Shown piece by piece: positions 10,584 through 19,202 of a DNA stretch of 64,000 nucleotides. The notes below the pieces were generated by a model. It worked only from the letters and a program-made list of their open reading frames with translations. It was not told where the DNA came from and did not search any database. The first letter of the stretch is position 1. Each line of letters opens with the position of its first letter. Both the position numbers and the translations under genes were made by a program. The stretch comes from Planctomycetota bacterium (GTDB lineage: Bacteria; Planctomycetota; UBA1135): the NCBI GenBank assembly GCA_027623295.1, contig JAQBXR010000001.1:180760-244759 (forward strand), written 5' to 3'.

Positions 10584-12607
10584 AATCTGCACCGCTTCGT
10601 AACATCGGAATCCTGGCTCACATTGATGCCGGTAAGACCACGGTGTCGGAACGCATTCTGTTTTACTCGGGGGTAGAACGCAGACTCGGAGAAGTGCACG
10701 ATGGCACCACGGTCATGGACTGGATGCCGGAAGAGCGGGACCGTGGGATTACGATTACAGCGACGGTGACCAGTTGTCCGTGGGCAGGGCATCGGATTCA
10801 GTTGATTGATACTCCGGGGCATGTGGATTTCACCGCGGAGGTTGCTCGAAGCTTGCGCGTTTTAGATGGCGCAGTGGTCGTGCTCGATGGGGTATCAGGG
10901 CCGCAAGCACAAACCGAAAGCGTGGTACGTCAAGCGCGGCATCGCCACCTTCCGCTGCTTCTGTTTGTGAACAAGATGGATCGTCCAGGTGCAGACTTTG
11001 CGCGTGCGCTGCAGTTGGCGAGGGAGCGCCTGCAGGTCAAGGTCGTAGCGGTGCAGCTTCCTTATGGGGAAGGCCGCGAGTTTACTGGCGTGGTGGACCT
11101 GATCAAGATGAAGCTGCTTTCTTGGTCCGAGGTGGATCAAGGCAAAACCATCACCGAACAGAATCTTCCAGATGCGGTGCTAGAAGACGCCCAGCTTGCG
11201 CGCGCCGAAATGTGTTCGGCGATTGCGGAGCAGCGCGAGAAGTGGTCGCACCATTATCTTGAGCACGATGACCTCCCCAACCAAGTGATTCTCGAAGCGC
11301 TGCGGCTTGGCACCTTGGAGCAGATCCTGGTTCCGGCACTTTGCGGCTCAGCCTTGCACAACACCGGTATCCAACCTTTGCTCGATGCCGTAGTGGACTA
11401 CTTTCCTGCACCCTGGGAAAGGCCCGCGCCCACCGCTATGGACCCAGATTCTGGAGTCCGCCTGTCGGTGCCTCCAGAGGAAGATGGAGCTATCGCCGCC
11501 TTCTGCTTCAAGGTGACCCATGAAAAGCATGGTGATTTGGTTTACCTGCGCATGTTCTCCGGCACTTTGCGGCCGGGCGATACCTTAATCAACGTACGCA
11601 CACGGCACCGTGAAAAGTTGCAGACGCTTTACGCGATGCACGCCGTTGACCGCGAAAATCTGGATTCGGTGGCTCCTGGAGGACTCTTGGCGGTCACTGG
11701 CCTGCCGCGCGTGCAGACTGGCGACACTCTTTGCAGTCCAGAGCGACTCTTGCTTATGGAGCCGATCCTCTTCCCGGAACCGGTTTTGCGCCAGGCGATT
11801 GAAGCCCGCGACGCTACCGAACAGGCCAAACTGGAACAGGCACTACAAATCTTGGTACGAGAAGACCCCACTTTGGAATTCGCGATGGATGAAGTCACTG
11901 GTGGCTTCATGCTCGCTGGCATGGGGGAGCTGCACCTTGAGATTGCAGTCCATCGCCTCAGTCGTGAGTTCAAGCTGGATGTCAGGGCCGGAATGCCGCG
12001 GGTGCGGTATTGCGAAACCATAGCGAAGGCCGTGCAAAGCCACGCTGAGCTGCATACCCCAGGTGAAGAGGGCCAGAAGCTTGAGGTGACCCTCGGAGTG
12101 GAACCACAAGAGGAAGAAGTGCCTCAGCTGCAAATCTCCCCAGCCTGCCCGGTCCTGCCTCCAGCTCTTCTCGAGGTTCTAAGGGCACCCAATCTGCTTA
12201 AGGGATGGGGGGGCAACCAGGGCCATCCTCTGGCCAGGGTGCGCCTGATGCTCCACAGATGGGCCACGGACTCGCAGCAGCAACCCTCGCAGGAGCTGTT
12301 TCTGGGCGCCCTTCAGGTGGCTGTCGCTAAGGCCTTTCGAGCTGAATCCATGGTTTTGGAGCCGCAGATGGCCCTTGAGGTGCACGCCCCAGAGAAATTT
12401 TTCTCGGGGGTTTTGGCCGATCTGCAAAAGCGGCACGCCAAGATTCAAGAGGTGGAATCGGAGCAAGATTGGCGTAGAATTACGGCCCTGGTCCCGCTAT
12501 CTCGTATGGCTGCCTATTCCACCGATTTGCGTTCCCTGACCCAGGGAATGGCCGTCTTTCATATGCATCCCGACGAGCTCATCGCCCGAGAGACCGGAAA
12601 TCTCTAA
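10580..12607 (+). CDS. EF-G family GTPase, EF-G2/mtEFG2/spdEFG2-like
   Basis: I start at ATG 10580 (MKSAPLRNIGILAHIDAGKTT), which overlaps the previous stop; the track start is a TTG at 10535. The product has 675 residues. The G domain is canonical: AHIDAGKTT, DRGITIT switch I, DTPGHVDF, NKMDRPGADF. Domain III has AGMGELHLEIAVHRL. Domain IV lacks the KQSGGRGQ tip and the VDSSE-type motif of translocating EF-G. The C-terminal half (VLADLQKRHAKIQEVESEQDW, VPLSRMAAYSTDLRSLTQG) closely resembles human mitochondrial EF-G2 (VLADLAQRRGNIQE, YSTVLRTLTSG). That clade splits ribosomes with RRF rather than translocating. It sits where fusA is expected, but no tuf follows. Confidence 0.85.
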   Translation: MKSAPLRNIGILAHIDAGKTTVSERILFYSGVERRLGEVHDGTTVMDWMPEERDRGITITATVTSCPWAGHRIQLIDTPGHVDFTAEVARSLRVLDGAVVVLDGVSGPQAQTESVVRQARHRHLPLLLFVNKMDRPGADFARALQLARERLQVKVVAVQLPYGEGREFTGVVDLIKMKLLSWSEVDQGKTITEQNLPDAVLEDAQLARAEMCSAIAEQREKWSHHYLEHDDLPNQVILEALRLGTLEQILVPALCGSALHNTGIQPLLDAVVDYFPAPWERPAPTAMDPDSGVRLSVPPEEDGAIAAFCFKVTHEKHGDLVYLRMFSGTLRPGDTLINVRTRHREKLQTLYAMHAVDRENLDSVAPGGLLAVTGLPRVQTGDTLCSPERLLLMEPILFPEPVLRQAIEARDATEQAKLEQALQILVREDPTLEFAMDEVTGGFMLAGMGELHLEIAVHRLSREFKLDVRAGMPRVRYCETIAKAVQSHAELHTPGEEGQKLEVTLGVEPQEEEVPQLQISPACPVLPPALLEVLRAPNLLKGWGGNQGHPLARVRLMLHRWATDSQQQPSQELFLGALQVAVAKAFRAESMVLEPQMALEVHAPEKFFSGVLADLQKRHAKIQEVESEQDWRRITALVPLSRMAAYSTDLRSLTQGMAVFHMHPDELIARETGNL

Positions 12608-12655
12608 GAACTACCCCCAAATATGCTGCTAGGTTTGGGAAAGGCACGGAAAGCC

Positions 12656-12683
12656 TTGACCTGAGGGCAGTTTCGCTTAGAAT
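12656..12683 (+). promoter_or_regulatory. Promoter of the S10-spc-alpha operon
   Basis: TTGACC (12656-12661), a 16-nt spacer and TAGAAT (12678-12683) match sigma70-type elements at 5 of 6 positions each. Transcription would start near 12690, about 93 nt ahead of rpsJ. The element lies after the EF-G2-like gene and is the best promoter seen in the window. Confidence 0.7.
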
Positions 12684-12703
12684 ACTCGGCCCGTTTTTAG
12701 GGG

Positions 12704-12767
12704 AAGCCTCGTTTAAATCTGGACCTAACCACGTGCTTTTACGTGGCGGATAGAAGAAACGGGGCTT
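12704..12767 (+). promoter_or_regulatory. Structured S10-operon leader
   Basis: In the leader, AAGCCTCGTTT (12704-12714) pairs with AAACGGGGCTT (12757-12767) in an 11-bp stem with one wobble. Inside it, CCACGT (12729-12734) pairs perfectly with ACGTGG (12741-12746). The outer 3' arm ends 15 nt before the rpsJ ATG, next to a possible GAAG ribosome-binding site. The layout fits an autoregulatory ribosomal-protein leader (L4 does this in E. coli), but I do not recognise a known class. Confidence 0.55.
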
Positions 12768-12782
12768 GAAGACCATCTACAC

Positions 12783-13088
12783 ATGGCCAACAGAATCCAA
12801 ATCCGACTCGAAGCATACGACCACGAGGCAATCGACCAGGCAACTGAATCGATTATGGAGGCAGCACGTCTTACCGGCGTGAAAGTTTCCGGTCCGATCC
12901 CGCTTCCAACCCGTATCGAGCGTTACACCGTGTTGCGCTCGCCATTCGTTAACAAGAAGGCCCGTGAGCAGTTCGAGATCCGCACCCACAAGCGGCTCAT
13001 GTACTTGCAGGAGCCAACTCCACAGACCATTGATGCACTGAATCGTTTAGTGCTCTCTGCTGGTGTCGACGTCCGGATCAAACTCTAG
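12783..13088 (+). CDS. rpsJ: Ribosomal protein uS10
   Basis: This is the 30S head protein, and in E. coli also the NusE antitermination partner. The 101-residue product matches the family closely: [56 protein letters not shown] and a C-terminal GVDVRIKL. It is the first gene of the large r-protein operon, about 93 nt after the predicted transcription start and just behind the structured leader. Confidence 0.98.
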   Translation: MANRIQIRLEAYDHEAIDQATESIMEAARLTGVKVSGPIPLPTRIERYTVLRSPFVNKKAREQFEIRTHKRLMYLQEPTPQTIDALNRLVLSAGVDVRIKL

Positions 13089-13165
13089 ACTTTGAAACTA
13101 AATTTCCCGCATGTGCCCTGCTAGGGTGCCGCTGCGAATTTCCCGAAATGGATACGGGCAAAAAA

Positions 13166-13822
13166 ATGACTACTAAAAAATTCCTGCTGGCGAAGAAGAA
13201 GGGCATGACCCAAATCTTCCGCGAGGACGGCAACGTCGTCCCCGTCACAGTGCTCGAAGCGGGCCCCTGCACGGTTACCGGATTGCGCACCCAAGAGCGC
13301 GACGGATACACCGCAGTGCAGATTGGCTACATCCCTGCGCGTGACAAGCACACCAAGAAGCCTCAGCGCGTTGCAGCCGAAAAGGCTGGCGTCAAGGCTC
13401 ACCGCGTTCTGCGCGAATTCCGAGTCGATTCCATCGAGGCCTTTGAGATCGGCCAAGAGTTCGGCTCTGATACTTTCCAGATTGGAGACATGGTCGATAT
13501 CGTGGGTACCACCAAAGGTCGCGGTTTTGCTGGAACGATTAAGGCACACAACTTCCAACGGGGTAACGAAACCCACGGTTGTATGAACGTGCGTCGTCCT
13601 GGTTCGATTGGCCAATGTGCCTATCCAGGCCGCGTATTTAAAGGCCAGCGCATGGGTAAGCACCTCGGTGACGTCCGGCGCACGGTTAAGAACCTCATCA
13701 TTGAAGGTGTCGATGCCGAGAAAGGCCTCATCTGGGTTCGCGGCGGCATCCCAGGCCCACCAAACGGCCTGATTCACATCGTCACTGCCAAGACCGGCAA
13801 GGCGAAAGGGGGTAACAACTAA
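13166..13822 (+). CDS. rplC: Ribosomal protein uL3
   Basis: L3 is an early 50S assembly protein reaching to the peptidyl-transferase centre. Two starts are possible: ATG 13148 (MDTGKK in front) or ATG 13166 (MTTKKFLLAKKKGMTQIF). I prefer 13166 because it matches the usual L3 start and has ACGGG upstream; this gives 218 residues. The long loop (RGNETHGCMNVRRPGSIGQCAYPGRVFKGQRMGKHLG) is intact, with a histidine and glutamine near the normally methylated Gln region. The stop codon overlaps the rplD start (TAATG). Confidence 0.97.
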   Translation: MTTKKFLLAKKKGMTQIFREDGNVVPVTVLEAGPCTVTGLRTQERDGYTAVQIGYIPARDKHTKKPQRVAAEKAGVKAHRVLREFRVDSIEAFEIGQEFGSDTFQIGDMVDIVGTTKGRGFAGTIKAHNFQRGNETHGCMNVRRPGSIGQCAYPGRVFKGQRMGKHLGDVRRTVKNLIIEGVDAEKGLIWVRGGIPGPPNGLIHIVTAKTGKAKGGNN

Positions 13823-14460
13823 TGGGTACCGTCCTCACTTACGACATGTCCTCCGCCAAGACTGGCGAGCAGGAAGTCAATGTCGACCTAGGCGATAAGG
13901 TTCTTTACAAGACCTTGAAGGACACGGTCGTGATGTACCAGTCCAACAGTCGCCAAGGCGATGCGCACACCAAGAACCGATCCGAGTTGGCTGGTCACGC
14001 TAAGAAGCCTTGGAAGCAGAAGAAAACTGGCCGCGCACGTGCCGGTGACCGTCGTAGCCCTTTGTGGGTAGGTGGTGCAACCACTTTCGGTCCACGTAAC
14101 AAGCGCAACTGGTACTACAACTTCCCGCGTCAAATGCGTCATGTCGCTACGCGCTCTGCGCTGCTCGGCAAGATGATGGATAAGGAACTCATTCAAGTCT
14201 CTGGCTTGAAGTTTGATGCTCCTTCTTCCAGTACTGCGCGCAAGGTACTTGCCGACAACAATCTGACTGGCTCCGTTTTGGTGATTACCGCCGAGCGTGA
14301 CAGCAACATCTGGAAGAGCTTCCGCAACTTCCCGAAGGTCAGCATTCGCACCGCAGATGAAATCAACGCACACGACTTGCTCGCCCACAAGATGGTGCTG
14401 ATGCAAGAGGGTGTGCTGGAAAGCATCATCTCGCGCGTTAAACCAGGCAAGGAATCCTAA
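13822..14460 (+). CDS. rplD: Ribosomal protein uL4
   Basis: L4 lines the exit tunnel and represses the S10 operon in E. coli. The 212-residue product contains the tunnel-loop signature KPWKQKKTGRARAGDRRSPLWVGGATTFGP and the C-terminal dinucleotide-like fold (TGSVLVITAERDSNIWKSFRNFPKV). It starts on the last base of the rplC stop. The structured leader ahead of rpsJ makes L4 a natural candidate regulator, though this is inference. Confidence 0.97.
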   Translation: MGTVLTYDMSSAKTGEQEVNVDLGDKVLYKTLKDTVVMYQSNSRQGDAHTKNRSELAGHAKKPWKQKKTGRARAGDRRSPLWVGGATTFGPRNKRNWYYNFPRQMRHVATRSALLGKMMDKELIQVSGLKFDAPSSSTARKVLADNNLTGSVLVITAERDSNIWKSFRNFPKVSIRTADEINAHDLLAHKMVLMQEGVLESIISRVKPGKES

Positions 14461-14471
14461 GGAGCCAAGCC

Positions 14472-14759
14472 ATGCAAAAATCAGAAGCCTACGATTTGAT
14501 CCTCAAGCCCGTTTTGACTGAGAAGTCAACTGCTGAGCAAGAGCGTCGCAACGTTTACCGGTTCCTTGTAGCCGGTGGTGTCAACCGCATCGAAATTGCT
14601 CAGGCAGTTGAAATGCTGTTTGAAGTGAAAGTTGACAAAGTCAACACAATGGTGCGTCCCGGCAAAATGCGTCGTCGGGGTGCATCCTATTTCCAATCGC
14701 CAGCGACCAAAATCGCCTTGGTGAAACTCAAGGACGGCGAGAAGATCGACATCCTATAG
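14472..14759 (+). CDS. rplW: Ribosomal protein uL23
   Basis: L23 sits at the tunnel exit and docks SRP and trigger factor. The 95-residue product has the family start YDLILKPVLTEKSTAEQE, then VNRIEIAQAVEMLFEVKVDKVNTM and a basic loop (RPGKMRRRGASYF). It is preceded by AAGGAGCC, one of the clearer ribosome-binding sites in the operon, 11 nt after rplD. Confidence 0.97.
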   Translation: MQKSEAYDLILKPVLTEKSTAEQERRNVYRFLVAGGVNRIEIAQAVEMLFEVKVDKVNTMVRPGKMRRRGASYFQSPATKIALVKLKDGEKIDIL

Positions 14760-14783
14760 GCCAAGAGTCAGAGTTTCAGAATC

Positions 14784-15617
14784 ATGGGAATTAAGTACTA
14801 CAAACCGACTTCACCTGGCCGCCGCGGCGGCTCGGTATTGGATCGGGCAGAGCTAACCCGTCAAACTCCTGAAAAGAGTTTGCTGGCGCCGCTGAAGAAA
14901 TCCGGCGGTCGTAACAACCTCGGTCGTGTCACGGCGTGGCATCGTGGTGGCGGACATAAGCGTCGCTACCGCATGATCGACTTTAAGCGTAACAAGGAAG
15001 GCGTTCCTGCGACGGTTGCTCACATCGAGTATGACCCAAACCGAACGGCCTACATTGCTTTGTTGCACTATGCCGATGGCGCCAAAAGTTACATCATCTG
15101 GCCTAAAGGCCTTAAGCAAGGCGACACCGTCATGGCTGGCTCAAAAGCTGACCCGAAGGTCGGGTGTTCGATGAAGCTGAAGGACATGCCACTTGGTTTG
15201 CACTTGCACAACATCGAACTGCGTCCGAAACAGGGCGCCAAGATGGTTCGCACAGCTGGTGCTTCGGCACGTTTGGCTGCACGCGAAGGCAACTACGCAC
15301 TCATCTCTTTGCCGTCTGGTGAACTCCGTCGTGTACACATCGAGTGTCGCGCCACGGTAGGGGAGGTCGGCAACGCGGAGCACCAAAACATCAAGTTAGG
15401 TAAGGCTGGTCGTAGTCGTCACATGGGTAGGCGTCCACATGTTCGTGGTGTCGCTATGTACCCTGCAGCTCACCCGCACGGTGGTGGCGAAGGCCGCACC
15501 AAGGGTAAGCACCCGGTTTCCCCATGGGGCAAGCCAGCAAAAGGAATGAAGACCCGCAACAAGCGCAAGACGACTTCCAAGTTCATCGTGCGCCGTCGTC
15601 CGAAGGGAGTGAGATAA
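14784..15617 (+). CDS. rplB: Ribosomal protein uL2
   Basis: L2 is required for subunit joining and peptidyl-transferase activity. The 277-residue product has [25 protein letters not shown] near the N-terminus and the C-terminal loop [19 protein letters not shown]. That loop contains the histidine equivalent to the functionally critical His229 of E. coli. The next gene, rpsS, follows after 6 nt. Confidence 0.98.
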   Translation: MGIKYYKPTSPGRRGGSVLDRAELTRQTPEKSLLAPLKKSGGRNNLGRVTAWHRGGGHKRRYRMIDFKRNKEGVPATVAHIEYDPNRTAYIALLHYADGAKSYIIWPKGLKQGDTVMAGSKADPKVGCSMKLKDMPLGLHLHNIELRPKQGAKMVRTAGASARLAAREGNYALISLPSGELRRVHIECRATVGEVGNAEHQNIKLGKAGRSRHMGRRPHVRGVAMYPAAHPHGGGEGRTKGKHPVSPWGKPAKGMKTRNKRKTTSKFIVRRRPKGVR

Positions 15618-15623
15618 CAACCG

Positions 15624-15884
15624 ATGACCCGCAGCATCAAGAAAGGTCCATGGATCGACCCGCGCATTCAGCGCAAAGTCGACAAGGCCAAAGCAGCTGG
15701 AGACAAGAAGCCCATCAAGACATGGGCTCGTGCTTCCACCATCACCCCGGACTACGTCGGTATGACCTTTATGGTTCATAACGGTCGTCAGTTTACTAAG
15801 GTCTTCATTTCCGAAGATATGGTTGGACACCGTTTGGGAGAATTCTCCCCAACGCGTACCTTCCGTGGCCACGACAAGAAGTAG
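15624..15884 (+). CDS. rpsS: Ribosomal protein uS19
   Basis: This 30S head protein contacts the A-site finger of 23S rRNA. The 86-residue product matches the family: [42 protein letters not shown] and [28 protein letters not shown]. It follows rplB by 6 nt and precedes rplV by 12 nt in the usual order. Confidence 0.98.
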   Translation: MTRSIKKGPWIDPRIQRKVDKAKAAGDKKPIKTWARASTITPDYVGMTFMVHNGRQFTKVFISEDMVGHRLGEFSPTRTFRGHDKK

Positions 15885-15896
15885 AGATAGGAACAA

Positions 15897-16247
15897 ATGG
15901 AATTCCGCGCTTCACACCGTTACGCCCACATGTCTGCTAGGAAGGCTCGCCCCGCTGCGAACCTGATTCGCGGCCTGGATGTCAACCGTGCACTCACCCT
16001 TCTGGATGGGCATCACACCCGTGGTGCTTCGATCTTTCAGAAGGTCTTACGCTCCGCAATCGCCAACGCTGGCCAGAACGATGCCATCGATGTCGACCGC
16101 CTGGTCGTTAGCGAGGCTCGGGTCGATGAAGGTCCACTGATTCACGGTCGCCCACGCTTCCGTCCAGGTCCAATGGGCCGGGCGATGCCACTGCGCCGTC
16201 GCACCTCGCATTTCCGTATTGCTGTCTCCGAGAAGGGGGCTATTTAG
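15897..16247 (+). CDS. rplV: Ribosomal protein uL22
   Basis: L22 extends a hairpin to the exit-tunnel constriction. The 116-residue product contains MSARKARPAANLIRGLDVNRAL and the tunnel hairpin RPRFRPGPMGRAMPLRRRTSHFRIAVSE. AGATAGGAACAA lies directly before the ATG. It ends 2 nt before rpsC. Confidence 0.97.
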   Translation: MEFRASHRYAHMSARKARPAANLIRGLDVNRALTLLDGHHTRGASIFQKVLRSAIANAGQNDAIDVDRLVVSEARVDEGPLIHGRPRFRPGPMGRAMPLRRRTSHFRIAVSEKGAI

Positions 16248-16249
16248 TC

Positions 16250-16882
16250 ATGGGACAGAAAATCCACCCAATCGGTTTCCGAATCGGCGTAAGTGAGCCT
16301 TGGCGCTCCCGCTGGTTCGCACGCGGCGAAGACTACCCTGCAAGGGTGCTCTTGGACTTCAACGTCCGCAAGCTCATCAAGCAACGCTTCCGTAAAGGCA
16401 TCGTTTCCAAGGTTGAGATCCAACAGCGTGGCGATCGTATGACCATTGGTCTTACCGTCACCCGCAAAGGAGAGGTCATTGGCCGTGGTTATGCCACCCG
16501 TGACCAACTAGTTGCTGACCTAGAGAAGATCACCGGAATGGAGATCAAGCTCGACATTCAGGAAGTCCGCCACTGGGACCTCGATGCTCAGACCGTTTGC
16601 GAGAACCTCGCAGCTGCTATTGAACGCCGTGTTTCCCCTCGCTTTCAGATGAAGCGCATCATGGAGACCACTATGAACGCGGGTGCTGAAGGCGTCAAGA
16701 TTCAAGTTTCCGGCCGCATTGACGGTAAGGACATGAGTCGTCAAATGACCCAGCGTAGTGGTCGCGTACCTTTGTCGACTTTGTCGGCAAGAATCGATTA
16801 CGGTTTCAGCGAAGCCATGACCTCCTACGGAGTGTTGGGCGTCAAAGTCTGGATCTTTACTGGAGAAACCACCCGCGCCTAA
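16250..16882 (+). CDS. rpsC: Ribosomal protein uS3
   Basis: S3 forms the mRNA entry channel and has helicase function with S4. The 210-residue product begins MGQKIHPIGFRIGVSEPWRSRWFA and carries a KH-type RNA-binding domain followed by the C-terminal domain (MKRIMETTMNAGAEGVKIQVSGRIDGKDMSR, ARIDYGFSEAMTSYGVLGVKVWIFTGE). It begins 2 nt after rplV. Confidence 0.97.
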   Translation: MGQKIHPIGFRIGVSEPWRSRWFARGEDYPARVLLDFNVRKLIKQRFRKGIVSKVEIQQRGDRMTIGLTVTRKGEVIGRGYATRDQLVADLEKITGMEIKLDIQEVRHWDLDAQTVCENLAAAIERRVSPRFQMKRIMETTMNAGAEGVKIQVSGRIDGKDMSRQMTQRSGRVPLSTLSARIDYGFSEAMTSYGVLGVKVWIFTGETTRA

Positions 16883-16912
16883 GCTTCGGCTTAAAGCACA
16901 GGAGATAAAGCC

Positions 16913-17419
16913 ATGATGATGCCAAAACGAACCAAGTACCGAAAGGTAATGCGCGGCAAGATCAAAGGAACCTACAGCTGCCAGAAGCCAGATGGCAAAG
17001 GCGCAGCAGGCTCCAACATGCACCGCCGCGGCATTAGGCCCCCAAATAAGCGGGTCAGCACTGCAACTGCATCCCGGGGTAACCGGGTGTCCTACGGCGA
17101 TTTCGGCCTTCAAGCTCTCGAGTGGTGCTGGTTGAATTCCCGCACGATTGAGGCTGGCCGTATTGCATGTAACCGCGCAATGGGTGAGGGCCGGATGTGG
17201 ATCCGCGTCTTCCCACACAAGCCTGTGACCAAGAAGCCGCAGGAAGTACGCATGGGTAATGGTAAGGGTGATGTCGACCGCTGGGTTGCCGTCGTTCTGC
17301 CAGGAACCGTGGTCTACGAAATCGGTGGCGTCGATATCGACACTGCCCGTCAGGCATTCAACCGTGTTGCGCACAAAATGCCAATGCGCTGCCGCATGAT
17401 CACCAAGAAAACCATCTAA
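16913..17419 (+). CDS. rplP: Ribosomal protein uL16 with a 33-residue insertion
   Basis: L16 organises the A-site region of the 50S subunit. The product has 168 residues, against about 137 in typical bacteria. The start [16 protein letters not shown] and the body [61 protein letters not shown] are canonical. Between them lies an extra basic segment (residues about 21-53, SCQKPDGKG through VSTATASR). Three consecutive ATG codons open the gene behind AGGAGATAAAGCC. The reading frame is clean, so the insertion is real in the sequence. Confidence 0.95.
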   Translation: MMMPKRTKYRKVMRGKIKGTYSCQKPDGKGAAGSNMHRRGIRPPNKRVSTATASRGNRVSYGDFGLQALEWCWLNSRTIEAGRIACNRAMGEGRMWIRVFPHKPVTKKPQEVRMGNGKGDVDRWVAVVLPGTVVYEIGGVDIDTARQAFNRVAHKMPMRCRMITKKTI

Positions 17420-17430
17420 GGGATCAAATC

Positions 17431-17643
17431 ATGAAAGCCAAAGAAATTCGAGGTAAGGAAGACGCAGAGATTTGTTTCGACATCGAAGTGATGGAGAAGG
17501 AACTTTTTGACTTGCGTTTCCGTTCCCTTACGGAAGGTATTCAGGATCCAGCGAAAATTCGTCGGACCCGCCGTGACCTTGCTCGCATGAAGACCATTCT
17601 GCAGGAGCGAGCTCATGGAATCGATGGTCAGGAGTCGCGTTAA
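17431..17643 (+). CDS. rpmC: Ribosomal protein uL29
   Basis: This small helical 50S protein lies near the tunnel exit. The 70-residue product has the family start MKAKEIRGK and the paired helices EKELFDLRFRSLTEGIQDPAKIRRTRRDLARMKTILQERAHG. It lies between rplP and rpsQ as in other S10 operons. Confidence 0.95.
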   Translation: MKAKEIRGKEDAEICFDIEVMEKELFDLRFRSLTEGIQDPAKIRRTRRDLARMKTILQERAHGIDGQESR

Positions 17644-17663
17644 GCGAGTAACAGGAGTCAAAG

Positions 17664-17942
17664 ATGACAGCTAAAGAACAATCTACTCGCGGCACACGCA
17701 AGGTCATGGAAGGCAAAGTGGTTTCGACCAACGCCAACAAGACCATCACCATTGAGGTGGAGCGCTTGACCCAACACGCGCTGTACCGCAAGACCATTCG
17801 CATTCGCAAGAAGTTCTACGTCCATGACGAGAACAACGAAGCCAATGTAGGGGACAAAGTTGAGGTGATGGGTACCCGTCCTCTCAGCAAGACCAAGTGC
17901 TGGCGCTTGATTCGCGTCACTGAACAAGCTCCACAAGAGTAG
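17664..17942 (+). CDS. rpsQ: Ribosomal protein uS17
   Basis: This OB-fold protein binds 16S rRNA early in assembly. The 92-residue product shows RKVMEGKVVSTNANKTITIEVERLTQHALYRKTIRIRKKFYVHDENN and NVGDKVEVMGTRPLSKTKCWRL, all typical of the family. ACAGGAG lies upstream of the ATG. Confidence 0.97.
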   Translation: MTAKEQSTRGTRKVMEGKVVSTNANKTITIEVERLTQHALYRKTIRIRKKFYVHDENNEANVGDKVEVMGTRPLSKTKCWRLIRVTEQAPQE

Positions 17943-17967
17943 TCCCTAGAACAATTGGAATAAACCC

Positions 17968-18336
17968 ATGATTCAAATGCTAACTCGTCTCACGGTTGCC
18001 GATAATTCCGGCGTCAAAGAGGTCATGTGCATTAAGGTGCTTGGTGGCTCCGGCCGTCAGTTCGCCAGCGTCGGCGATGTCGTCGTCGCATCGGTAAAGA
18101 GATCTCAGCCAGGCGCTGCCATCACCACCGGTAGTGTAGTGCGCGGAGTGATTGTGCGCACTCGTCAACGCGTTCGTCGCAAGGATGGCAGCTACGTCAA
18201 GTTTGACGGAAATGCACTCTGTTTAGTCGACAACGACAATAACCCGCGCGGAACCCGTATCTTCGGTGCTGTTGCTCGTGAACTTCGCGAGCGCAACTTT
18301 ATGAAGATCGTTTCCCTCGCCCAAGAGGTGGTCTGA
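17968..18336 (+). CDS. rplN: Ribosomal protein uL14
   Basis: L14 forms an inter-subunit bridge and is the docking site of RsfS. The 122-residue product begins [28 protein letters not shown] and ends [17 protein letters not shown], both diagnostic. It is the first gene of the spc-type portion; the rplX ATG follows after one base. Confidence 0.98.
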   Translation: MIQMLTRLTVADNSGVKEVMCIKVLGGSGRQFASVGDVVVASVKRSQPGAAITTGSVVRGVIVRTRQRVRRKDGSYVKFDGNALCLVDNDNNPRGTRIFGAVARELRERNFMKIVSLAQEVV

Positions 18337-18337
18337 G

Positions 18338-18646
18338 ATGCACATCAAAGAAGGTGATGAAATTCAAGTCCTGTCGGGTAACGACAAGGGCAAGCGCGGC
18401 AAAGTTTTACGCGTGCTCAACAAGAGTGATCAAGTGATGGTCGAAGGCGTCAACGTACGCATGAAGAACCTCCAGAAAACTCAAGCTAACCCAGCAGGTG
18501 GCACTGTGGAGCGCGAGTTCCCAATCGCATCTTGCAAGGTCCTCCTGTGGTCTGAAAAGGCTGGCAAGGGTGTCCGTACCAAACCCGCCGTCGTTGACGG
18601 CAAGAAGATTCGTGTCGGAGTTCCCTGCGGCACCAAGTTCAACTAA
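18338..18646 (+). CDS. rplX: Ribosomal protein uL24
   Basis: This is a 50S assembly initiator with a KOW motif. The 102-residue product reads MHIKEGDEIQVLSGNDKGKRGKVLRVL, then NVRMKNLQKTQANPAGGTVEREFPI. It is closely spaced between rplN (1 nt) and rplE (3 nt). Confidence 0.97.
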   Translation: MHIKEGDEIQVLSGNDKGKRGKVLRVLNKSDQVMVEGVNVRMKNLQKTQANPAGGTVEREFPIASCKVLLWSEKAGKGVRTKPAVVDGKKIRVGVPCGTKFN

Positions 18647-18649
18647 TCC

Positions 18650-19201
18650 ATGGCACGTCTCCAAGATCAATACAAGGAAGCCATCGCTCCGGCGCTGAAG
18701 GAAAACTTCGGCTACCGCAACGTGAACCAAATCCCCCGCCTGACCAAGATTGTGGTCAGCATGGGTGTTTCACGCGCAGTGGAGAACAAGGCAGCAGTAG
18801 AAAGTGCTGCGAAAGATTTGTCCAAAATCACTGGCCAGAAGGCTGTGATCAAGAAGGCCGTCAAGTCCGTTGCAAACTTCCGCTTGCGTGAAGGTATGCC
18901 AATCGGTTGTGTAACCACCCTACGTGGTGAACGCATGTACGAGTTTATGGACCGTCTCATTTCCGTGGTTCTGCCACGTATTCGTGACTTCCAAGGCATC
19001 AAGGCAAATTTCGATGGTCGTGGCAACTTCAGTGTCGGCCTCACCGAGCAAAGCATCTTCCCTGAGATTGAACTCGATCGCATTGAGTTCCCTCAAGGAA
19101 TGAATATTACTTTTGTGAATACCGCAACCAACGATACTGAGGGGCGCGCGCTCCTGGGTGGCTTCGGAATGCCTTTCCGTCTCAAGAGAGGAGTGAACTA
19201 A
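18650..19201 (+). CDS. rplE: Ribosomal protein uL5
   Basis: L5 belongs to the 5S RNP and contacts P-site tRNA. The 183-residue product has FGYRNVNQIPRLTKIVVSMGV, ITGQKAVIKKAVKSVANFRLREGMPIGCVTTLRGERMYEFMDRL and the closing MNITFVNTATNDTEGRALLGGFGMPFR. Confidence 0.97.
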   Translation: MARLQDQYKEAIAPALKENFGYRNVNQIPRLTKIVVSMGVSRAVENKAAVESAAKDLSKITGQKAVIKKAVKSVANFRLREGMPIGCVTTLRGERMYEFMDRLISVVLPRIRDFQGIKANFDGRGNFSVGLTEQSIFPEIELDRIEFPQGMNITFVNTATNDTEGRALLGGFGMPFRLKRGVN

Positions 19202-19202
19202 A

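Noticed and set aside
16520-17374. 284-residue antisense ORF over rpsC-rplP, and similar long - strand ORFs over rpoB and rpoC (for example 7372-8121, 4124-4801)
   Set aside because: They lie wholly opposite well-supported genes, show no family motif and reflect codon bias of the + strand genes.
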